From Streptomyces sp. R44 (GTDB lineage: Bacteria > Actinomycetota > Actinomycetes > Streptomycetales > Streptomycetaceae), in NCBI RefSeq assembly GCF_041053105.1, contig NZ_CP163444.1, forward strand, positions 620,001 to 684,000: a stretch of DNA of 64,000 bases. The letters run 5' to 3'. Under the pieces are notes generated by a model. That model was not told the origin of the DNA and searched no databases. It saw nothing but the letters and a program-made list of their open reading frames with translations. Shown piece after piece: positions 41,447 to 49,334 of this stretch. The stretch's first letter is position 1, and the number at the start of each line of letters is the position of its first letter. The position numbers and the translations under genes were made by a program.

Positions 41447-44400
41447 CCGAGGAACGCCGCACCCTGATGCGCTGGATCGTCGGCTTCAGCCTGCGCTTCC
41501 GCTACCTCGTGGTCGCCGCGGCCGCGGTGATGATGGTCGTCGGCATCACATCGCTGCCCCAGCAGCGGGTGGACGTCTTCCCCGAGTTCGCGCCGCCGCG
41601 GGTGGAGATCCAGACGGCCTGCCTCGGCCTGTCCACGGCCGACGTGGAGTCGCTCGTCACCGTCCCGCTGGAGCAGTCCCTCAACGGGCTCGACGCCCTC
41701 GACGACCTGCGCTCCGAGTCCGTCGCGCAGCTCTCGTCGATCCAGCTGATCTTCCACGAGGGAACCGACATCTTCAAGGCACGGCAGGAGGTCCAGGAAA
41801 GGGTGGCGCAGGTGTCGCACTCCCTGCCGACCTGGGCGGCTCCTCCGGTGATCATGCCGCCCGTCGCGGCGACCAGCCGGGTCATGAAGATCGGGATGTC
41901 CTCGCAGGACCACTCCGACAAAACCCTGATGTCCATGTCCATGACGGCGTACTGGGAGGTCAGGGCACGCCTGCTGCGCGTCCCCGGCGTCGCCAACGTG
42001 AGCATCTTCGGCGAGCGGCTGCAGAACCTGACCGTCCAGGTGGACCCCCTCAAGATGCAGGCGCACAAGGTCACTCTCGACGACGTCATGGAGGCCACCG
42101 GCGACTCGGTCGACTCCGGTCTGCTCAAGTTCACCACCGGTTCCGTCATCGGCACCGGCGGCTGGATCGAGACCCCCACGCAGCGCCTCGGCATCCGGCA
42201 CGTCCTGCCGGTCGTGACGCCCGACGACCTCGCCCAGGTGCCGGTGCGCGCGGAGAACGACAGCACCGTACGGCTCGGGGACGTCGCCCTCGTGAAGGAG
42301 GCCCCCCAGCCGCTCTTCGGCGACGCCATCGTCGGCGGCGACCCCGGTCTGCTGCTGATCGTCGAGAAGCTGCCCTGGGGCGACACCCCGGAGATCACCA
42401 AGAACGTGGAGAAGGCGATCGAGTCCCTCGAACCCGGTCTGCCCGGCATCACGTTCGACACGACCGTCTTCCAGCAGGAGGACTTCATCCACACCGCGAT
42501 CGACAACCTGACCCAGGCCCTGGTGCTGGGCTTCCTGATGGTCGTCGTGGTCCTCGCGGCCTTCCTCTACGAGTGGCGTGTGGCGCTGATCAGCCTGCTG
42601 ACGATCCCACTGTCCCTCATGGCCGCCGTGCTCGTGCTCCACTGGCGCGGGGACACCATCAACACGATGGCCCTCGCCGGACTCGTGATCGCCCTGGGCG
42701 CCGTCGTGGACGACGCGATCATCGACGTCGAGAACATCCTCAGACGGCTGCGAGAACACCGGAAAGCCGGCGGTGACACCTCGGTGTCGAAGGTCATTCT
42801 GAACGCCTCGCTGGAAGTCCGGAGCCCGATCGTCTACGCGACGATGATCATCGTCGTGGCCATCGTGCCGGTGTTCCTGCTCCAGGGAGTGGCGGGCTCG
42901 TTCTTCCGGACGCTCGCCGTCTCCTACACGCTGGCCATCCTCGCCTCCATGGTCGTGGCCCTGACGGTGACCCCCGCCCTGTGCCTGATCCTGCTGCGCA
43001 AGGCCAAGGTCGAGCGCCGGCAGTCCCCGCTGCTGCGCTGGCTGCAGAAGGGCTACACGGGCGGGCTCCGGCGCATCATCAAGCGGCCGGTGCACGCCTA
43101 CCTGGTGTCCGGCGTGCTCGTGCTCGTCGCGGCCCTCCTGGTGCCCCAGCTCAGCCAGTCTCTGATGCCCTCCTTCAAGGAGCGGGACTTCCTGATGCAC
43201 TTCATCACCACACCCGGCACGTCCGTGAAGGAAGAGGAGCGCATGGTCTCCCAGGTGAGCCGTGAAGTGCGGGCCATCCCCGGAGTCCGCAACGTCTTCG
43301 GGGCCCACATCGGGCAGGCGTTCCTCGGCGACGAGATCGCCGGCGTCAACTTCGGCGAGGGCTGGATCAGCATCGATCCCAAGGCCGACTACGACAAGAC
43401 CCTCGAACAGATCAAGGAGACCGTGGGGCGCTACGCCGGCGTGGAACAGGACGTCCAGACGTACCTCAACGAGCGCGTCGACGAGGTGCTCACCGGCTCC
43501 AAGTACCCGGTCGTGGTCCGTCTCTACGGCCAGGACCAGAAGGTCCTGCGCGAGAAGGGCCTGGAACTCCAGGAGAAGATCGGCAAGATCGCCGGCACCG
43601 CCGACGTGCATGCCGACCTCCAGGTCGACGTCCCCCAGGTGCAGGTGAGGGTCGACGTCGACAAGGCGGCGAAGTACGAGCTCAAGCCCGGTGACATCCG
43701 CCGCGCCGCGTCGACCCTCGTGGCCGGCGAGGAGGTCGGGGACATCTTCCGCGGCGGCCGGGCCTACGACACGATGGTGTGGAGCACCCCCGAGACCCGC
43801 AGCAGCGTGGTGGCCATCAACCGGCTCCCGATCGACACGCCCTCCGGCACCACGGTGCCCCTGGGTGACGTCGCCTCGGTGACCATCGAGCCGCAGCCGA
43901 ACCTGATCGCGCGGGAGAACGGCTCGCGCCACCTCGACGTGAACGCCAGCGTCGCCGGACGCGACCTCAGCGCCGTCGTCTCGGACGTCGAAGAGGCCAT
44001 CGACTCCACGGACTTCCCCCGCGGCTACCACACGGAGCTGCTCGGGGAGCACGAGGAGCGGCAGGCCGCTCAGCGGGTCCTGTTCTACGCCGCGATCTTC
44101 GCGGGTGTGGCGATCTTCGTCCTGCTGCAGGTCTCCTTCCGCAGCTGGCGGCTCGCGCTGCTGTCCTTCCTGACCCTGCCCATGGCCCTGGTCGGCGGCG
44201 TCCTCGCGGTCTGGATCGCCGGCGGGAACATCACGCTGGGTTCCCTGGTCGGCTTCTTCACGGTGCTCGGCATCGCCGCGCGCAACGGCATCCTGCTGAT
44301 CAACCACTGCCAGCACCTGGAGGAGCACGAGGGCATGGAGTTCGGGCCCGCCCTGGTGCTGCGCGGTGCGCGGGAACGGCTGTCCCCCATCCTGATGACC

Positions 44401-44610
44401 TCGCTGGCGACCGGCCTCGCCGTGCTGCCCCTGGTCTTCCTCGGGAACCGGCCGGGTCACGAGATCGAGTACCCGCTCGCCGTGGTCATCGTGGGCGGTC
44501 TGGTTACGTCCACCTTGCTGAATTTGCTCGTCGTGCCTTCCCTGTACCTGCGTTTCGGCAAGGGCTTCAGACGCCACCGGCCGCAGCATGAGGCGGTCGC
44601 CACGCACTGA
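41443..44610 (+). CDS. Heavy-metal-type RND permease 2
   Basis: This 1055-aa, normal-length HME-RND protein has helix 1 followed by LPQQRVDVFPEFAPPRVEIQ and ADVESLVTVPLEQSLNG, the relay helix GLVIALGAVVDDAIIDVENI with both Asp and the following Glu-Asn, and a second half with GEHEERQAAQ before helices 8-12. The CzcA signature is complete, unlike the first permease, where VENI is replaced by GFDRI. The ATG at 41443 overlaps the first permease stop, so the two are co-translated and may form a hetero-oligomer, as MdtB and MdtC do. No outer-membrane channel gene is present. Substrate unknown; metal cations are the family default. Confidence 0.88.
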   Translation: MTEERRTLMRWIVGFSLRFRYLVVAAAAVMMVVGITSLPQQRVDVFPEFAPPRVEIQTACLGLSTADVESLVTVPLEQSLNGLDALDDLRSESVAQLSSIQLIFHEGTDIFKARQEVQERVAQVSHSLPTWAAPPVIMPPVAATSRVMKIGMSSQDHSDKTLMSMSMTAYWEVRARLLRVPGVANVSIFGERLQNLTVQVDPLKMQAHKVTLDDVMEATGDSVDSGLLKFTTGSVIGTGGWIETPTQRLGIRHVLPVVTPDDLAQVPVRAENDSTVRLGDVALVKEAPQPLFGDAIVGGDPGLLLIVEKLPWGDTPEITKNVEKAIESLEPGLPGITFDTTVFQQEDFIHTAIDNLTQALVLGFLMVVVVLAAFLYEWRVALISLLTIPLSLMAAVLVLHWRGDTINTMALAGLVIALGAVVDDAIIDVENILRRLREHRKAGGDTSVSKVILNASLEVRSPIVYATMIIVVAIVPVFLLQGVAGSFFRTLAVSYTLAILASMVVALTVTPALCLILLRKAKVERRQSPLLRWLQKGYTGGLRRIIKRPVHAYLVSGVLVLVAALLVPQLSQSLMPSFKERDFLMHFITTPGTSVKEEERMVSQVSREVRAIPGVRNVFGAHIGQAFLGDEIAGVNFGEGWISIDPKADYDKTLEQIKETVGRYAGVEQDVQTYLNERVDEVLTGSKYPVVVRLYGQDQKVLREKGLELQEKIGKIAGTADVHADLQVDVPQVQVRVDVDKAAKYELKPGDIRRAASTLVAGEEVGDIFRGGRAYDTMVWSTPETRSSVVAINRLPIDTPSGTTVPLGDVASVTIEPQPNLIARENGSRHLDVNASVAGRDLSAVVSDVEEAIDSTDFPRGYHTELLGEHEERQAAQRVLFYAAIFAGVAIFVLLQVSFRSWRLALLSFLTLPMALVGGVLAVWIAGGNITLGSLVGFFTVLGIAARNGILLINHCQHLEEHEGMEFGPALVLRGARERLSPILMTSLATGLAVLPLVFLGNRPGHEIEYPLAVVIVGGLVTSTLLNLLVVPSLYLRFGKGFRRHRPQHEAVATH

Positions 44611-44614
44611 GGCA

Positions 44615-44636
44615 GGCGGCGGACGGGGCCGCCGCC
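44615..44636 (+). terminator. Hairpin after RND genes
   Basis: GGCGGCGG (44615-44622) pairs with CCGCCGCC (44629-44636) across a 6-nt loop, starting 4 bp after the RND2 stop. There is no T-run, as usual in this GC range, so termination may be partial. Confidence 0.55.
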
Positions 44637-44642
44637 TCTCGG

Positions 44643-44663
44643 TGGAGCCCCACCCAGGCTCCA
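44643..44663 (+). promoter_or_regulatory. Second hairpin, upstream of secreted protein gene
   Basis: TGGAGCC (44643-44649) and GGCTCCA (44657-44663) form a 7-bp stem with a 7-nt loop, 18 bp before the ATG at 44682. It lies between the terminator-like hairpin and the ribosome site and could affect read-through or translation. Confidence 0.35.
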
Positions 44664-44681
44664 TCGAGAGGATCAAGCTGA

Positions 44682-45608
44682 ATGCCCCCTGTCTTCCGCA
44701 CGAGCGCTGCCCTGCTGAGCCCGATCGTCGCCGCGCTGCTGCTGGCCCCCGGCGCGGAGGCCACCGGCACGCCCCAGGCACCCGCCGCCGCCCCGGTGAG
44801 CGGCCCGAGGGCACAGGGCAACTGCGGAAATCCCCCCGCCCTTCGCCCGTACAGGTTTCCCGCCCGCCCGAAGGTGAACAACACCTTCCTCCCGCTGAAG
44901 CCCGGAACCCGGCTGGTCCTCACCGGCGACGTCGCCGGTGAGGACCACACCGTGGTCACGACGGTGACCGATCTGACCAAGGTCATCGACGGTGTGCGCA
45001 CCGTGGTGGTGTTCGACCAGGACCTCAACGGCAAGAAGGTCCAGGAGTCGGAGCTGGCGTTCTTCGCCCAGGACTGGCGCGGAGCGGTCTGGCGCCTCGG
45101 CGAGTACCCGGAGATCTACGAGAACGGCAAGCTCGTCGGCGCGCCCGACACCTGGATCTCCGGCGTCCAGGGCGCCAGGGCGGGGATCGCCATGCTGGCC
45201 AGGCCGCGGGTGGGCAGCCCCACCTACACCGAGGGGCTCGCGCCCGAGATCGACTTCCTGGACTGCGCCACGGTGTCCCAGACCGGTCAGAGCGTCTGCG
45301 TGGAGGCCGGCTGCTTCGACAACGTCCTCGTGACGGACGAGTTCGCCCCGCTCGACCCCGAGGGCGGTCACCAGCTGAAGTCCTACGCGCCGGGCGTCGG
45401 CAACATCAAGGTGGAGCCCGTGGGCGAGGAGAACCCGGAGACCCTGTCCCTGACCGAGTACACCCGGCTCACCCCCAAGGAGCTCGCGGCCGTCGACAAG
45501 GAGGTCCTGAAGCAGGACAAGCGCGGCTACAGGATCAGCCCCGACGTGTACGGGACCACCCCGCCCGCGGAGCCCGCCCTCGTGAAGGGACTCGTGCCCG
45601 CGCTGTAG
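44682..45608 (+). CDS. Secreted protein, homologous to the lipoprotein at 47833
   Basis: This 308-aa protein has an N-terminal signal peptide (hydrophobic 8-24, cleavage probably after AEA) and no lipobox. The mature part shares a pattern with the 47833 lipoprotein: NNTFLPLKPG, FFAQDWRGAVWRLGEY, an ENGK turn, WISGVQGARAGIAMLA and GSPTYTEG. The common core (DWFAQD-x-G-x-VWxLGE and a later GxxY) is familiar from actinobacterial hypothetical proteins without assigned function. Several Cys residues (including CVEAGC) could form disulfides. It follows the RND genes and precedes the two-component system, so an envelope or metal-related role is inferred only from context. Confidence 0.75.
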   Translation: MPPVFRTSAALLSPIVAALLLAPGAEATGTPQAPAAAPVSGPRAQGNCGNPPALRPYRFPARPKVNNTFLPLKPGTRLVLTGDVAGEDHTVVTTVTDLTKVIDGVRTVVVFDQDLNGKKVQESELAFFAQDWRGAVWRLGEYPEIYENGKLVGAPDTWISGVQGARAGIAMLARPRVGSPTYTEGLAPEIDFLDCATVSQTGQSVCVEAGCFDNVLVTDEFAPLDPEGGHQLKSYAPGVGNIKVEPVGEENPETLSLTEYTRLTPKELAAVDKEVLKQDKRGYRISPDVYGTTPPAEPALVKGLVPAL

Positions 45609-45622
45609 TACCGGCAGGGCGG

Positions 45623-45646
45623 AGGGCGCGCGGCACCGCGCGCCCT
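45623..45646 (+). terminator. Strong GC hairpin terminator
   Basis: AGGGCGCGCGG (45623-45633) and CCGCGCGCCCT (45636-45646) are perfectly complementary over 11 bp and end in TTC. The hairpin closes the secreted-protein transcript. Its last base is the first base of the regulator box listed next. Confidence 0.7.
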
Positions 45647-45684
45647 TCAGCCCGGGTTCAGGTGACGCGGGTCACAATCGGGAC
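45646..45684 (+). promoter_or_regulatory. Direct-repeat response-regulator box and leaderless promoter
   Basis: TTCAG occurs at 45646-45650 and 45657-45661, 11 bp apart, so both copies face the same side of the helix, as OmpR-family regulators require. A CACAAT -10 element at 45673-45678 would start transcription at 45685, exactly the A of the regulator ATG, giving a leaderless mRNA. The same repeat recurs before the lipoprotein gene, which points to autoregulation by the adjacent two-component system. Confidence 0.6.
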
Positions 45685-46362
45685 ATGCGGGTTCTGATCG
45701 TGGACGACGAGGAGCGCTTCGCCGAGGGTCTCCGCAACGGCCTGGAGGCGGAGGGCTTCGCCGTCGACGTCGCCCTGGACGGCACGGACGGCCTGTGGCG
45801 GGCGCGCGAGCACGCGTACGACGCGATCGTCCTCGACATCATGCTCCCCGGCCTGAACGGCTACCGCGTCTGTGCCACCCTGCGCGCCGAGGGGAACTGG
45901 ACCCCGATCCTCATGCTCACCGCCAAGGAGGGCGAGTGGGACGAGGTGGAGGGGCTCGACGCCGGCGCCGACGACTACCTGACGAAGCCCTTCTCGTACG
46001 CCGTGCTGCTGGCCCGGCTGCGGGCGCTGCTGCGCCGCGAACCGCGCGAACGGCCCGCCGCCCTCACCGCCGGCGACCTGCGGCTCGACCCGGCGGCCAA
46101 GGAGGTGTCGCGGGGCGGGGTACGGGTCGAGCTGACCGCCCGCGAGCTGGCGCTGCTGGAGTTCCTGCTGCGCCGGCGCGGCGAGACCGTGTCGAAGCGC
46201 GAGATCCTCGCCCACGTCTGGGACGACGCCTTCGAGGGCGACCCGAACATCGTCGAGGTCTACGTCCGGCACCTCCGGAACAAGCTGGACCGGCCCTTCG
46301 GCCGGTCGTCCATCGAGACCGTACGGGGCTGCGGCTACCGCCTGGCTCCCGACGGGGGGTAG
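45685..46362 (+). CDS. OmpR-family response regulator
   Basis: The product is 225 aa. The receiver domain has acidic pocket D7-D8, phospho-acceptor D51 in VLDIMLPG, T79 and K101 (TKPF). The C-terminal winged helix (about 125-222) has LTARELALLEFLLRRRGETVS, NIVEVYVRHLRNKL and IETVRGCGYRL, the OmpR/PhoB DNA-binding pattern. It should bind the TTCAG direct repeats upstream of itself and of the lipoprotein gene. No ribosome site precedes the ATG, consistent with leaderless initiation. The kinase gene begins 6 bp downstream. Its position beside RND genes recalls CusR/CzcR, but its ligand is unknown. Confidence 0.93.
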   Translation: MRVLIVDDEERFAEGLRNGLEAEGFAVDVALDGTDGLWRAREHAYDAIVLDIMLPGLNGYRVCATLRAEGNWTPILMLTAKEGEWDEVEGLDAGADDYLTKPFSYAVLLARLRALLRREPRERPAALTAGDLRLDPAAKEVSRGGVRVELTARELALLEFLLRRRGETVSKREILAHVWDDAFEGDPNIVEVYVRHLRNKLDRPFGRSSIETVRGCGYRLAPDGG

Positions 46363-46368
46363 GCGGCC

Positions 46369-47757
46369 ATGGGCGTACGGTTCCGGTCGACCGTGGCGGC
46401 CGTCCTCGTCGTGGCGGTGGGCGTGGTCGCGGGAGCGGTGGCCCTGGTCGCGCTCATGCGGGCCGAACTCACCGACGACGTACGGCAGGCCGCCCGGGCC
46501 CGCGCCGAGCAGGTGGCGACGGTCATCGAGGCGGGGCGCGGGGTGCCGTCGCTGGCCGTGAGCGAGCCGGACGAGGAGTTCGTCCAGGTCCTGGACGGCC
46601 GGGGGGCGGTGATCGCGGGCAGCCCGAACGTCAAGAATCTGCCGGCCCTGGCCGACCCGCGGCAGGGCTCCGAGTCCACCGTCACCACCCCCCTCGACGA
46701 GGACCGCTTCCTGGTGGTGGCGGTGGCCGCCGAGGGGCCGGGCGGGGACCGGACCGTACTGGTGGGTCGGACGGTGATCGCGGTCGCCGAGGCGACCCGG
46801 ATCGTCACCCGGCTGCTGCTCGTGGGGCTGCCGCTGCTGATGCTCGTGGTGGCCGGGGCGACCTGGGTGGCGGTCGGGCGGGCGCTGGCGCCCGTGGCCG
46901 CCATCAGGAGGGAGGTGGAGGCGATCTCGGCGGCGGAGCTGCACCGCAGGGTGCCACTGCCGCCGGGCCGCGACGAGATCGGACGCCTCGCCACCACGAT
47001 GAACCGCATGCTGGACCGGCTCGAACGGGCGCAGGGCGCCCAGCGCCGGTTCATCTCCGACGCCTCGCACGAGCTGCGTTCCCCGGTGGCGTCCATCCGC
47101 CAGCACGTCGAGGTCGCGCTCGCCCACCCCGAGCGGCTGACGGACCGGGCGGCGAGCGAAGGGCTGGCCAGGACGGTGCTGGCCGAGGATCTGCGGATCC
47201 AGCGGCTCGTCGAGGACCTGCTGCTGCTCGCCCGTGCCGACGAGGACGCGCTGCGCCCCCGGCTGCGGCCGGTGGACCTCGACGATCTGGTCCTGGACGA
47301 GGCGCGTCGGCTGCGGGCGGCGGCGCCCGGGCTGCGGATCGGTACGGCCGGGGTGTCGGCGGCGCGGCGGCGCGCGGACCCCCGGGACCTGGGCAGGGTG
47401 GTGCGCAACCTGGGCGAGAACGCGGCCCGGCACGCGCGCTCCGAGGTCGCCTTCGACCTCGCCGAGCTGCCGGACGGCCGGGTGGTGCTCGGCGTGGAGG
47501 ACGACGGTCCGGGGGTGCCGCCGGCGGACCGCGAGCGGGTCTTCGAACGGTTCGTACGTCTCGACGAGGCGCGGTCCCGCTCGACGGCCGGCGGCGGCGA
47601 TGCGGGCGAGGCCGTCGGCAGCGGTCTCGGGCTCGCCATCGTCGCCGAACTGGTCGCGGCGCACGGCGGCACGGCGACGGTGACCGACGGGCGCCTCGGC
47701 GGCGCCCGCTTCGAGGTGGCGCTGCCGGCGGACCCCGGTCCGGAAGACCGCTCCTGA
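46369..47757 (+). CDS. Membrane sensor histidine kinase
   Basis: The product is 462 aa. Helix 1 (about 8-30), a sensor domain of about 110 residues outside the membrane, helix 2 (about 145-165) and a HAMP region lead to the HisKA segment DASHELRSPVASI with His234. The ATPase part has NLGENAARHAR (N box), VEDDGPGVPPADRERVFERF (G1) and GSGLGLAIV (G2), all intact. The sensor domain has no Cys- or His-rich metal-binding cluster that I could see, which weighs slightly against direct metal sensing. It pairs with the regulator 6 bp upstream. Confidence 0.92.
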   Translation: MGVRFRSTVAAVLVVAVGVVAGAVALVALMRAELTDDVRQAARARAEQVATVIEAGRGVPSLAVSEPDEEFVQVLDGRGAVIAGSPNVKNLPALADPRQGSESTVTTPLDEDRFLVVAVAAEGPGGDRTVLVGRTVIAVAEATRIVTRLLLVGLPLLMLVVAGATWVAVGRALAPVAAIRREVEAISAAELHRRVPLPPGRDEIGRLATTMNRMLDRLERAQGAQRRFISDASHELRSPVASIRQHVEVALAHPERLTDRAASEGLARTVLAEDLRIQRLVEDLLLLARADEDALRPRLRPVDLDDLVLDEARRLRAAAPGLRIGTAGVSAARRRADPRDLGRVVRNLGENAARHARSEVAFDLAELPDGRVVLGVEDDGPGVPPADRERVFERFVRLDEARSRSTAGGGDAGEAVGSGLGLAIVAELVAAHGGTATVTDGRLGGARFEVALPADPGPEDRS

Positions 47758-47764
47758 AGGCCGG

Positions 47765-47790
47765 TTCAGTTCCGTTCAGGCTCCCTTCAG
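47765..47790 (+). promoter_or_regulatory. Triple TTCAG direct-repeat operator
   Basis: TTCAG is found at 47765-47769, 47775-47779 and 47786-47790, spaced 10 and 11 bp, one helical turn each. The array ends 42 bp before the lipoprotein ATG. Spacing from the last box to a CAGCGT -10-like hexamer (47802) equals that seen upstream of the regulator gene. It is the best candidate target of the two-component system. Confidence 0.6.
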
Positions 47791-47832
47791 GACCCGGGTG
47801 CCAGCGTCGGAGTCGGGGCAGAGGAGGCAGCC

Positions 47833-49203
47833 ATGAGGAACAGACATCCGGCGGCCGCGGTGAGCGCGGTCCTGGCCGCGGCCCTCGCGACCGGCGTCTG
47901 CACCGCGTGCTCCGCCGGTGCCGTCGGCGGTCGGGGCGCGAGCGGGATCCCCTCGTCGAGCGGCGACTGCATCCGGGCCGTGGACACCGAATCCGGCAAG
48001 GAGGCCCACGGATGCCTGCCGCTGGCCCCGGAACAGGACCGGGTCGACCGCGTCACGCCGGTGTTCAGCCGCCCGACCGACATCACCAACCCGCTCCACG
48101 CCAGTTCGAAGCTCCAGCAGGTGATCTACGGCGGCCAGGTCGACGGGAAGCCGTTCCGCACCGAGCTCACGCTGCTGCCCGACATCAAGACCATCACCGT
48201 GAACGGCGAGCAGGTCCGGGCACGCACGCTCCAGTACCTGTCCTTCTCGGACGGGCGGATCAAGGAGGTCGCGTTCGACTGGTTCGCGCAGGCCGACGAC
48301 GGATCGGTCTGGTACCTCGGCGAGGACGTCTTCAACTACGAGGACGGGGTGGTCGCGGACACCGGCGGCACGTGGCGGTCCGGGAAGTCGGGGCCGGCCG
48401 CGATGATCATGCCCGCCCATCCGAAGACCGGTGATGTGTACCGGCCGGAGAACAGCCCGGGGGTGGTCTTCGAGGAGGTCACCGTCAAGGCCGTCGGGGA
48501 GACGGTCTCCGGGCCGTACGGACCGGTCAAGGGCGCGATGACGACGACCGAGATCCACATGGACGGTACGCACGAGGACAAGGTCGTGGCCCCCGGGTAC
48601 GGCGAGTTCGTCATCGACGAGCCGGGCAGCGACCTGGAGGCGGTCGAGCTGGCCGTACCCACGGACGTCACCCAGGGGCCCGCACCGGCCGAGCTCGCGG
48701 CCCTCTCGGCGGCGGTCCGCGCGGCCCACACCGGGGCGACCGAGGCGACCGTGGCGAAGGTGCGCTCCGCCTGGGACGCGTACCGGGCCGCCGACCACGT
48801 GCCCGCGCTGCTCGTCCGGCAGATGGACCGGGACGTCGACTCGCTCACCACGGCCGTCAAGGCACGCGATGCCGATCTCACCCGCGGCGCGGTGCTCCGG
48901 GTCGCCCAGAACGACCTCGACCTGCACCTGCGCTACGAGCCGCTCGCGACGGTCGAGGCCGCCAGGATGGGGCTGTGGGCGCGCCAGTCGACGCTGGACG
49001 GCGCCGCCCGGGACGCGGGCGCGATCGCCGGTGACGTGACCAGCCTCGAACTCACCTGGGACCGCGTCAAGAACGGCACGGACCCCGCCCGTGCGGACCG
49101 GGTCGCCGCCTCGTTGCGTGCCCTGCGCGACGCGGCCGACCGCAAGGACACGGCCGTCGCCCAGCAGGCGGTGGAGCGACTCAACTCGGCCCTGTCCGGC
49201 TGA
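47833..49203 (+). CDS. Lipoprotein with helical C-terminal domain, probable TCS target
   Basis: This 456-aa protein has a signal with lipobox-like VCTAC (Cys about 25), so it is predicted to be membrane-anchored outside. The middle (about 75-280) is homologous to the secreted protein at 44682: DITNPLHA, FDWFAQADDGSVWYLGED, a YEDGV turn, GGTWRSGKSGPAAMIMPAHP and GDVYRPE. The C-terminal 170 residues are all-helical with repeated Ala, Asp and His, reminiscent of extracytoplasmic helical bundles in metal-handling proteins, though I recognise no specific family. GAGGAGG lies 7 nt before the ATG. The TTCAG array upstream suggests control by the adjacent kinase-regulator pair. Confidence 0.8.
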   Translation: MRNRHPAAAVSAVLAAALATGVCTACSAGAVGGRGASGIPSSSGDCIRAVDTESGKEAHGCLPLAPEQDRVDRVTPVFSRPTDITNPLHASSKLQQVIYGGQVDGKPFRTELTLLPDIKTITVNGEQVRARTLQYLSFSDGRIKEVAFDWFAQADDGSVWYLGEDVFNYEDGVVADTGGTWRSGKSGPAAMIMPAHPKTGDVYRPENSPGVVFEEVTVKAVGETVSGPYGPVKGAMTTTEIHMDGTHEDKVVAPGYGEFVIDEPGSDLEAVELAVPTDVTQGPAPAELAALSAAVRAAHTGATEATVAKVRSAWDAYRAADHVPALLVRQMDRDVDSLTTAVKARDADLTRGAVLRVAQNDLDLHLRYEPLATVEAARMGLWARQSTLDGAARDAGAIAGDVTSLELTWDRVKNGTDPARADRVAASLRALRDAADRKDTAVAQQAVERLNSALSG

Positions 49204-49218
49204 CCCGCGGTACCGACC

Positions 49219-49241
49219 GACCCCGGCCTGCCGCCGGGGTC
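49219..49241 (+). terminator. Hairpin terminator after lipoprotein gene
   Basis: GACCCCGGC (49219-49227) and GCCGGGGTC (49233-49241) form a perfect 9-bp stem with a 5-nt loop, followed by TTC, 16 bp after the stop. It separates the two-component/lipoprotein unit from the FUSC gene. Confidence 0.65.
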
Positions 49242-49334
49242 TTCGGCGCGTCGGCGCGCCTGTGGCCTCGACAGCACGGAGCATCGTGGCGGCGGGCAGG
49301 CACCCGCAGGTCCCCGGCCGCCGGAGGAGGATCC

